NCBI RefSeq assembly: GCF_027922425.1
Contig: NZ_BSFQ01000063.1
Location: 1-32,298 of the forward strand
Source of the DNA: Pseudonocardia halophobica
GTDB lineage: Bacteria > Actinomycetota > Actinomycetes > Mycobacteriales > Pseudonocardiaceae
Length of the DNA: 32,298 nucleotides
Reading direction: 5' to 3'
Shown: piece by piece, positions 15,807 to 22,295 of the stretch
Position numbering within the stretch: the first letter of the stretch is position 1
Layout of the letters: each line of letters opens with the position of its first letter
The notes under the pieces: generated by a model
Database searches by the model: none
What the model saw: only the letters and a program-made list of their open reading frames with translations
What the model was told of the DNA's origin: nothing
Position numbers and translations under genes: made by a program

Positions 15807-16232
15807 GTGAGCAGTGCACCACCCTCGGTCACCGACGCCGGCCTCCTCGACGCGCTCGCGGGCGCGGCGCACCGGGTGGAGCGGCGGGTCGAGGAGGCGC
15901 TCGGGCCGGACGGCCCCGGGCTCGACCGGTGGCGCGTCCTCGACCTGCTCGCCGACGGCGAGGGGCACCCGATGAGCGGCATCGCCGCGGCCGTGCGCGT
16001 CCCGGCCCCGACCCTGACGAAGATCGTGGACCGGCTGATCGACCAGGGGCTGGTCTACCGGCGCGTCGACGAGACCGACCGCCGCCGTGTGCTCGTCCTG
16101 CTGTCGGACCGGGGACGGGAGCTGCACGCGCGGCTGGCGCCGGCCGTCGGCGAGGTCGAGGCGGCGTTGCTGCAGGAGCTGGGGGCGGCCGCGGGCGACC
16201 TGCGGCTGCACCTCGGCCGGCTGGCCCGCTGA
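15807..16232 (+). CDS. MarR-family transcriptional regulator
   Basis: The 141-residue protein is a single MarR winged-helix domain. DRWRVLDLLADGEGHPMSGIAAAVRV forms the first helices. VPAPTLTKIVDRLIDQGLVYR is the recognition helix, and RRVDETDRRRVLVLLSDRGREL is the wing with its usual D.R.....L...G pattern. GTG 15807 follows AGGAAG. It is divergent from the AmiC-like gene, with a palindrome in between. By analogy with the mycobacterial amidase system it probably represses the amide genes and itself. It is convergent with cobN, from which it is separated by a 40-bp palindromic repeat. Confidence 0.88.
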   Translation: MSSAPPSVTDAGLLDALAGAAHRVERRVEEALGPDGPGLDRWRVLDLLADGEGHPMSGIAAAVRVPAPTLTKIVDRLIDQGLVYRRVDETDRRRVLVLLSDRGRELHARLAPAVGEVEAALLQELGAAAGDLRLHLGRLAR

Positions 16233-16244
16233 TCCGTTCGGGCC

Positions 16245-16284
16245 GTGAGTGCCGATGGTCGCTATGGCGACCATCGCCACTCAC
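16245..16284. repeat. 40-bp palindromic repeat, copy A2
   Basis: This is the most symmetrical copy of its family: GTGAGTGCCGATGGTCGC, then TATG, then GCGACCATCGCCACTCAC. The only mismatch between the two arms is at one arm position (GCC against GGC). It begins 13 bp after the marR stop and ends 79 bp before the cobN stop. It sits between convergent genes and would serve as a two-way hairpin terminator. It is nearly identical to the copies at 102-141 and 23070-23109. Confidence 0.88.
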
Positions 16285-16362
16285 GAGCGGATCAGCCGGC
16301 CCGCGCGGCCAGTGCCTCGTCGAGCAGGCGGTCGTAGCCGTCGGCCAGACCGGCGTGCGGCC

Positions 16363-19300
16363 CTACTCGGCCTCGAGGTCGCCCTCGGTCTCCAGGTAGG
16401 CCTGGCGCAGGGCGTCGAGCGTGGCCTGCTCCGGGGCCTCCCACAGCCCGCGCTCCACCGCCTCGAGCAGCCGCTCGGCCATGCCGTGCAACGCCCACGG
16501 GTTCGACTCGGAGAGGAACTTCCGGTTGTCCGGGTCGAGGACGTAGGACTCGGTGAGCTTCTCGTACTGCCAGTCCGCGACCACACCTGTCGTGGCGTCC
16601 CAGCCGAACAGGTAGTCGACGGTCGCGGCCATCTCGAACGCGCCCTTGTACCCGTGCCGCCGCATGGCCTCGATCCAGCGCGGGTTGACCACGCGGGCGC
16701 GGAAGACGCGGGCGGTCTCCTCGTGCAGCGTCCGGGTCCGCACCGAGTCCGGCCGGGTCGAGTCGCCGATGTACGCCTCGGGCGCCTCGCCGGTCAGGGC
16801 GCGGACGGTCGCGACCATGCCGCCGTGGTACTGGTAGTAGTCGTCCGAGTCGGCGATGTCGTGCTCGCGGGTGTCGGTGTTCTTGGCCGCCACCGCGATG
16901 CGCCGGTAGGCCGTCTCCATGTCGTCCCGTGCGGGGGCGCCGTCGAGGCCGCGGCCGTAGGCGTAGCCGCCCCAGGTCGTGTAGACCTCGGCGAGGTCGG
17001 CGTCGTCCCGCCAGTTCTTGGAGTCGACGAGCTGGAGCAGGCCCGCCCCGTAGGTGCCGGGCTTGGACCCGAAGATCCGCGTGGTGGCCCGGCGGCGGTC
17101 GCCGGTGCGCTGCTCGTCCTGCAGCACATGGGCCTTCACGAAGTTCTGCTCGGCCGGCTCGTCCAGGTCGCTGACCAGCTGGACGGCGTCGTCGAGCAGG
17201 GCCAGGACGTGCGGGAACGCGTCCCGGAAGAAGCCGGAGATGCGCACCGTGACGTCGATGCGCGGCCGCCCGAGCTCCTCGAGGTCGACGACCTCCAGCG
17301 TCGTGACGCGCCGGGACATCTCGTCCCACACGGGCCGGACGCCGAGGAGCGCGAAGACCTCCGCGACGTCGTCGCCGCTGGTCCGCATGGCGGAGGTCCC
17401 CCACACCGACAGCCCGACGGACCGGGGGTACTCGCCGCCGTGGTCCCGGCGGTAGCGCTCGACGAGCGACTCCGCCATGGCCTGCCCGGTCTCCCACGCC
17501 AACCGACTGGGCACGGCCTTGGGGTCGACCGAGTAGAAGTTCCGGCCGGTCGGCAGCACGTTGATCAGCCCGCGGAGCGGGGAGCCGGAGGGTCCGGCGG
17601 GGATGAACCCGCCGTTCAACGCGTGCAGCACCCGGTCGATCTCGTGCGCGGTCTCCGCCAGCCGCGGCACCACCTCGGTCGCCGCGAACCGCAGGATCCG
17701 CTCGACCGTCTCGGGATCAGCGCCCTCGTGAATCTCAGAGCCCGACTCACCGGAGCCCACACCCCGACTCGCGGGGTCGTGGGTGGGGGTTCCGCGAGTC
17801 GCGCTCTCGGCTTCGGTGAGTCGCGCCGTGAGATTCGCGGCGACGACGGCGGGGACGGCGTCGGGGTCCCAGCCGGCGGCCTCCATGTCGGCGACCAGCG
17901 CGTGCGCCAGCTGCTCGACCTCGTCGACCGCACCGCGGGCCTCGCTGCCGTCCTCGGCCAGGCCCAGCGCCTCGCGCAGGCCGGGGACGCTCTGCTCGCC
18001 GCCCCACATCTGCCGGGTGCGGAGCATCGCGAGCACCAGGTCGACCCTCGTGTCCCCCTCCGGCGCGGCCGAGAGGACGTGCAGGCCGTCCCGGATCTGG
18101 ACGTCCTTGATCTCGCACAGCCAGCCGTCGACGTGCAGGAGCATGTCGTCGAACTCGGCCTCGTGCGGCCGGGAGTCAAGCCCGAGGTCGTGGTCCATCT
18201 TCGCCGCGGTCATCAGCGTCCAGATCTGCTGACGGATCGCGGGGAGCTTGGCCGGGTCGAGCGCGGAGACGTTGGCGTGCTCGTCGAGCAGCTGCTCGAG
18301 GCGGGAGATGTCGCCGTAGGTCTCGGCGCGGGCCATCGGCGGGATCAGGTGGTCGACGAGCGTGGCGTGCGCCCGGCGCTTCGCCTGCGTCCCCTCGCCC
18401 GGGTCGTTGACCAGGAACGGGTAGATCAGCGGGAGGTCGCCGAGCGCCGCGTCGGTACCGCAGGACGCGGACATGCCGAGCGTCTTGCCGGGCAGCCACT
18501 CCAGGTTGCCGTGCTTGCCGATGTGGACCACGGCGTCGGCGCCGAAGCCCCCGTCGGCGACCGGGGCGGCGAGCCAGCGGTAGGCCGCGAGGTAGTGGTG
18601 CGACGGCGGCAGGTCCGGGTCGTGGTAGATCGCCACCGGGTTCTCGCCGAAGCCGCGGGGCGGCTGGACGATCAGCGTGACGTTCCCGGACCGCAGCGCC
18701 GCGACGACGATGTCGCCGTCCTGCACGTAGTGCTCCCCCGGCGGCTGCCCCCAGTGCTCGATCACCCCGGAACGGAAGTCCTCCGGGAGGGTGTCGAACC
18801 AGCGCTGGTACCGCGCTGCGGAGATGCGGATCGGGTTGCCGGCCAGCTTCTCCTCGGTGAGCCAGTCCGGGTCCTGGCCGCCGGCCTCGATCAGGGCGTG
18901 GATGAGCGCGTCGCCGTCCCCTGCCTCGACGCCGGGAAAGTCACCGACGTCGTAGCCCGCCTCGTCCATCGCCTTGAGCAGGGCGACCGTCGACGCCGGG
19001 GTGTCCAGCCCGACCGCGTTGCCGATCCGCGCGTGCTTGGTCGGGTACGCGCTCAGCATGAGCACGATCTTCTTGTCCGCGTTGGGGATCCGCCGCAGGT
19101 CGGCGTGCCGCACCGCGATCCCGGCGACCCGGGCCGCGCGCTCCTCGTCCGGGACGTAGACGGACAGGCCGTCCGCGTCGACCTCCTTGAACGAGAACGG
19201 GACCGTGATCAGCCGGCCGTCGAACTCGGGCACGGCGACCTGGGTGGCGACGTCGAGCGGCGACAGCCCGTCGTCGTTCTCGTCCCAGGCGGCGCGGCTG

Positions 19301-20085
19301 GAGGTGAGGCAGAGGCCCTGCAGGATCGGGACGTCGAGCGCGGCGAGCTCCGCGACGTCCCACTCCTCGTCCTCGCCGCCGGCCTGCGCCGACGCGGGCT
19401 TGGTCCCGCCGGCCGCGAGGACCGTGACGATCATGGCGTCGGCCTGGCGAAGCGTCTCCAGCAGCGCGGCCGGGGCCTGCCGCAGCGAGGCGCAGAAGAT
19501 CGGCAGCGGGGTGGCGCCCTTGGCCTCGATCGCCCGGCAGAGGGCCTCGACGTACGCGGTGTTCCCGGCGAGCTGCTGGGCGCGGTAGTAGAGCACGGCG
19601 ACCGTGGGGCCCTGCGCGGGAGCCGCGGGACGCTCCAGTACTCCCCATTCGGGCAGGGCGACCGGCGGCGCGAACCCCTCGCCGGTGAGCAGCACGGTGT
19701 CGGAGAGGAAGGCGTGCAGCTGGCGGAGGTTCCCGGCCCCGCCCTGCGCGAAGTAGGTGTGCGCCTCGGCCGCGACGCCGGCGGGGACCGTCGACAGCTC
19801 CATCATCTCGGCGTCGGGCGCCATCTCGCCGCCGAGCGCGACGAGCGGGGTTCCGGAGGCGCGGAGGAGGTCCAGCCCCTCCTCCCAGTACCGGTACCCG
19901 CCCAGCACCCGCACCACCACGACGGCGGCCTCGGCGACCATCGCCGGCAGCTCGTCGAGCAGCACGCGGTTGGGGTTGGCCAGGCGGAAGTCGGCGCCGG
20001 AGGCCCGGGCGGACAGCAGGTCGGTGTCCGAGGTCGAGAGCAGCAGGATCCGCCCCGGGCCGTGGGGGGTCGGGGCAGCGCTCAT
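16363..20085 (-). CDS. cobN: cobaltochelatase subunit CobN
   Basis: The 1240-residue protein is the large subunit of the ATP-dependent cobaltochelatase that inserts Co2+ into hydrogenobyrinate a,c-diamide in the aerobic B12 pathway. Family blocks seen include RILLLSTSDTDLLSARASG at the start, VAVLYYRAQQLAGNTAYVEAL, LMLSAYPTKHARIGNAVGLD, VVHIGKHGNLEWLPGKTLGM, GRNFYSVDPKAVPSRLAWETG and the C-terminal NPRWIEAMRRHGYKGAFEMA. The length is normal. Start ATG 20085 has AGGAGAGG upstream. A cobalamin riboswitch precedes it, so B12 should repress it. Residues ~750-785 (ATRGTPTHDPASRGVGSGES and following) are encoded by a 107-bp nested palindrome and look like an insert. The partner AAA subunits (CobS/CobT or ChlI/ChlD type) are not in the window. 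Confidence 0.95.
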   Translation of the reverse strand: MSAAPTPHGPGRILLLSTSDTDLLSARASGADFRLANPNRVLLDELPAMVAEAAVVVVRVLGGYRYWEEGLDLLRASGTPLVALGGEMAPDAEMMELSTVPAGVAAEAHTYFAQGGAGNLRQLHAFLSDTVLLTGEGFAPPVALPEWGVLERPAAPAQGPTVAVLYYRAQQLAGNTAYVEALCRAIEAKGATPLPIFCASLRQAPAALLETLRQADAMIVTVLAAGGTKPASAQAGGEDEEWDVAELAALDVPILQGLCLTSSRAAWDENDDGLSPLDVATQVAVPEFDGRLITVPFSFKEVDADGLSVYVPDEERAARVAGIAVRHADLRRIPNADKKIVLMLSAYPTKHARIGNAVGLDTPASTVALLKAMDEAGYDVGDFPGVEAGDGDALIHALIEAGGQDPDWLTEEKLAGNPIRISAARYQRWFDTLPEDFRSGVIEHWGQPPGEHYVQDGDIVVAALRSGNVTLIVQPPRGFGENPVAIYHDPDLPPSHHYLAAYRWLAAPVADGGFGADAVVHIGKHGNLEWLPGKTLGMSASCGTDAALGDLPLIYPFLVNDPGEGTQAKRRAHATLVDHLIPPMARAETYGDISRLEQLLDEHANVSALDPAKLPAIRQQIWTLMTAAKMDHDLGLDSRPHEAEFDDMLLHVDGWLCEIKDVQIRDGLHVLSAAPEGDTRVDLVLAMLRTRQMWGGEQSVPGLREALGLAEDGSEARGAVDEVEQLAHALVADMEAAGWDPDAVPAVVAANLTARLTEAESATRGTPTHDPASRGVGSGESGSEIHEGADPETVERILRFAATEVVPRLAETAHEIDRVLHALNGGFIPAGPSGSPLRGLINVLPTGRNFYSVDPKAVPSRLAWETGQAMAESLVERYRRDHGGEYPRSVGLSVWGTSAMRTSGDDVAEVFALLGVRPVWDEMSRRVTTLEVVDLEELGRPRIDVTVRISGFFRDAFPHVLALLDDAVQLVSDLDEPAEQNFVKAHVLQDEQRTGDRRRATTRIFGSKPGTYGAGLLQLVDSKNWRDDADLAEVYTTWGGYAYGRGLDGAPARDDMETAYRRIAVAAKNTDTREHDIADSDDYYQYHGGMVATVRALTGEAPEAYIGDSTRPDSVRTRTLHEETARVFRARVVNPRWIEAMRRHGYKGAFEMAATVDYLFGWDATTGVVADWQYEKLTESYVLDPDNRKFLSESNPWALHGMAERLLEAVERGLWEAPEQATLDALRQAYLETEGDLEAE
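17730..17836. repeat. 107-bp nested palindrome inside cobN (GCGAGTCG family)
   Basis: Three pairs of perfect inverted arms are nested around 17783. The outer pair is GAATCTCA/TGAGATTC, the middle pair CGACTCACCG/CGGTGAGTCG, and the inner pair CGACTCGCGG/CCGCGAGTCG. The inner arms carry the GCGAGTCG core also found in cobG and after cobIJ. The reading frame of cobN passes straight through, adding a Gly/Ser/Thr-rich segment. RNA from this stretch would fold into a long hairpin in the middle of the cobN message. Confidence 0.8.
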
Positions 20086-20143
20086 CGAAGGTCCTCTCCT
20101 GCGGGATCCGCGTCCCGGGTCGTGGGTGGTGCGCGGCGGGCGG

Positions 20144-20300
20144 GTCAGTGTCCTGGCTCCCGGATCCGCGCTCGCCCCGGCCTTCCAGGTCTCCCCGTGG
20201 CCGTCCGTGCGGGGTCTGCTCCCCGGTGACAGTGGCGGGACCGCGCCGGACTCGCACCGGTCTTCCTGGGTCCCGCTCGCCGTATGCGGTTGTTCCGGGC
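20144..20300 (-). ncRNA. cobalamin riboswitch upstream of cobN
   Basis: Read on the minus strand, the leader shows GGGACCCAGGAAGACCGGTG, then GAGTCCGGCGCGGTCCCG, then GCCACTGTC (20236-20228), the conserved core of the AdoCbl riboswitch. After a long variable stem comes GAGCCAGGACACTGACC (20160-20144), the B12-box segment. The cobN ribosome binding site is about 50 nt further on. The element should bind adenosylcobalamin and lower cobN expression. No comparable element precedes cobG or cobL. Confidence 0.88.
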
Positions 20301-20349
20301 CCACTCTCCGCAACGGGATCACTCCGCGTCAAGCGGCCCGGTTCGTGTT

Positions 20350-20355
20350 TACAGT
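20350..20355 (+). promoter_or_regulatory. -10 element for a probably leaderless cobG transcript
   Basis: TACAGT fits the TANNNT -10 consensus and ends 6 bp before the cobG GTG start at 20362. No ribosome binding site lies between. Leaderless mRNAs starting at or next to a GTG/ATG are common in actinobacteria, so transcription may begin at the start codon itself. A clear -35 is not visible. Confidence 0.45.
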
Positions 20356-20361
20356 GCTGCC

Positions 20362-21669
20362 GTGCCCACCCCTGCGCCCGCCGCCCGCTCGCGCGCCGAC
20401 GCCTGCCCCGGCGTGCTCGCGCCGCACGACGCGGCCGACGGCGCCCTGGCTCGCCTCCGCCTGCCGGGCGGGGTGGTCGCGGCGGCCCAGCTGCGGGTCC
20501 TCGCGGCGTGCGCCGAGGAGCTCGGCGACGGCGCGGTGCACCTCACGTCGCGGGGGAACCTGCAGCTCAGGGGCCTGAACCGGGAGGACCCGCGGCTCGT
20601 CTCGCGGCTCGCCGCGGCCGGGCTGATCCCGGCGCCGTCGCACGAGCGGGTGCGCAACGTCCTGGCCTCGCCGCTGTCCGGGCTGACCGGCGGGCGGGCG
20701 GACGTCCGGGGCCTGGCGCGTGCGCTCGACGAGGCACTGTGCGCCCGCCCCGCGCTCGCCGCGCTGCCCGGCCGGTTCCTGTTCGCCCTGGACGACGGGA
20801 GAGGTGACGTCGCCGCCGAGCGCCCGGACCTGTGCTGGGTCGCGGAGGCGCCGGATCTCGGGTTCCTGCAGGTCGCCGGGGTGCCGACGGCGCTGTCGTG
20901 CGTCCCGGCGGACGCGCCCGCCCTGCTCGTCGCCGCCGCTGAGGTGTTTCTCACGCTCCGCGAGGAGGAACGGCCCGGTTGTGCCGGGGCCTGGCGCGCC
21001 GCCGAGGTCCCGGACGCCCCGGCCCGGATCGCCGCCGCCCTCGCCCGCGAGTCGGGAGATCCGGCACCGCGAGTCGCGAGCTCCGGCACCGCGAGTCGGG
21101 AGTTCCCGCACCGCGAGTCGGGAGATCCCGCAGCGCGAGTCGCGAGCTCCGGCAGCGCGAGTCGCGAGCTCTGCGAGTCGGGGGTTCCGATCGGCCCGAT
21201 TCCCCGTGACGACGGCGGTGAGGCCCTCGGCGTCGCCCCCGTCCTGGGCGAGATCTCGGTCGCCCAGCTGCGCGGGCTCGCCGCCGCGGCGCCCGAGACG
21301 ATCGTGACCCCCTGGCGCACGCTGGTGCTGCCCGACCCCGCCCCCGACGCCCGGCAGCGCCTGCGCGCCCACGGGTTCGTGCTCACGGCCGACGCGCCCG
21401 CCCTGGCCGTCAGCGCCTGCGCCGGGCGGCCGGGCTGCGCGAAGTCGCACGCCGACGTCCGGGCGGACGTCCGGGAGGTGCTGGGCCGGGCGCGCGAGCT
21501 CCCTCGCGCCCACGTCGTCGGGTGCGAGCGGCGGTGCGGGGCACCGCACGAGGCGCACCTCGACGTCGTCGCCCTGCCCGACGGCACCTACCGCCTCGGC
21601 GACCGCACCGTCCCCGACCTGTCCACCGCGCTCAGCGTCCCCGCACCCACCGGAGAACACCCCGCATGA
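20362..21669 (+). CDS. cobG: precorrin-3B synthase CobG
   Basis: The 435-residue protein belongs to the nitrite/sulfite reductase ferredoxin-like family and carries CobG features. The N-terminal half has LRLPGGVVAAAQLRVLA and GDGAVHLTSRGNLQLRGL. The C-terminal half has the cluster motif Cys353-x5-Cys359 (CAGRPGCAKS) and Cys388-x3-Cys392 (GCERRCGAP). CobG uses O2 to make precorrin-3B from precorrin-3A, marking the aerobic pathway. The start is GTG 20362, which begins the usual Pro/Ala-rich lead before RADACPGVL. Residues ~229-276 come from a tandem array of 22-bp repeats and form a low-complexity insert between the two halves. The stop overlaps the cobH start (ATGA). Confidence 0.92.
   Translation: MPTPAPAARSRADACPGVLAPHDAADGALARLRLPGGVVAAAQLRVLAACAEELGDGAVHLTSRGNLQLRGLNREDPRLVSRLAAAGLIPAPSHERVRNVLASPLSGLTGGRADVRGLARALDEALCARPALAALPGRFLFALDDGRGDVAAERPDLCWVAEAPDLGFLQVAGVPTALSCVPADAPALLVAAAEVFLTLREEERPGCAGAWRAAEVPDAPARIAAALARESGDPAPRVASSGTASREFPHRESGDPAARVASSGSASRELCESGVPIGPIPRDDGGEALGVAPVLGEISVAQLRGLAAAAPETIVTPWRTLVLPDPAPDARQRLRAHGFVLTADAPALAVSACAGRPGCAKSHADVRADVREVLGRARELPRAHVVGCERRCGAPHEAHLDVVALPDGTYRLGDRTVPDLSTALSVPAPTGEHPA
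21047..21188. repeat. tandem array of 22-bp repeats read through in cobG
   Basis: Five consecutive 22-bp units start at 21047, 21069, 21091, 21113 and 21135. Each begins GCGAGTCG and continues (G/C)GAG.TCC(G/C)GCA(C/G)C. Two shortened 16-bp units follow at 21157 and 21173. Because 22 is not a multiple of three, each unit is read in a new frame and the protein repeats every 66 bp: RESGDPAPRVASSGTA and SREFPH, then RESGDPAARVASSGSA. No unit contains a stop in the frames used. The GCGAGTCG core also occurs in cobN and downstream of cobIJ. Confidence 0.9.
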
Positions 21670-22295
21670 CCAGCGACTACATCCGCGACGGCGCGGAGAT
21701 CTACCGGCGGAGCTTCGCCACGATCCGGGCCGAGGCCGACCTGTCGGCCCTCCCGCCCGAGGTGGCGTACGTGGTCGTCCGGATGATCCACGCCTGCGGC
21801 CAGGTCGACCTGACCGGCGACGTCGGCTTCTCCCCCGCCGTCGTGACGGCCGCCCGGAAGGCCCTGCAGGACGGCGCGCCGATCCTGTGCGACGCGATGA
21901 TGGTCGCCTCCGGCGTCACGCGGGCGCGGCTGCCGAAGGACAACGAGGTCGTCTGCACGCTGCGGGACCCCCGGGTGCCGGACCTCGCCCGGGAGCTGGG
22001 CAACACCCGCTCGGCCGCGGCGCTGGAGCTGTGGCGGGACAAGCTCGACGGCGCCGTCGTCGCGATCGGCAACGCCCCGACCGCGCTGTTCCACCTCCTC
22101 GACATGATCGACGCGGGCGCGCCCCGCCCGGCCGCGATCCTCGGCATCCCCGTGGGCTTCATCGGCGCCGCGGAGTCCAAGGAGGCGCTCGCCGCGCGCA
22201 CCGACCTCGAGCACCTCGTCGTGCACGGCCGCCGCGGCGGCTCGGCGATCACCGCCGCGGCGCTGAACGCCCTGGCCAGCGAGCAGGAGCTGTAG
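21666..22295 (+). CDS. cobH: precorrin-8X methylmutase CobH
   Basis: The 209-residue enzyme moves the C-11 methyl group to C-12, turning precorrin-8X into hydrogenobyrinate. It has the family start DYIRDGAEIYRRSFATIRAE. The catalytic histidine is in VVRMIHACGQVDL (His42), followed by GAPILCDAMMVASGVTR and the C-terminal AILGIPVGFIGAAESKEAL. The length is typical of CobH/CbiC. ATG 21666 overlaps the cobG stop, and the TAG stop directly abuts the cobIJ ATG, so the three genes are one operon. Confidence 0.96.
   Translation: MTSDYIRDGAEIYRRSFATIRAEADLSALPPEVAYVVVRMIHACGQVDLTGDVGFSPAVVTAARKALQDGAPILCDAMMVASGVTRARLPKDNEVVCTLRDPRVPDLARELGNTRSAAALELWRDKLDGAVVAIGNAPTALFHLLDMIDAGAPRPAAILGIPVGFIGAAESKEALAARTDLEHLVVHGRRGGSAITAAALNALASEQEL

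Noticed and set aside
16249..20229. A 1326-codon open frame on the plus strand opposite cobN
   Set aside because: It is antisense to a clear cobN, has Gly/Arg/Val-rich low-complexity content and no domain; long antisense frames are expected in DNA this GC-rich. The same applies to 3086-6376 opposite the SARP gene.
21047..21188. CRISPR-like array
   Set aside because: Units are directly adjacent with no unique spacers and lie inside a conserved gene; this is a tandem repeat.
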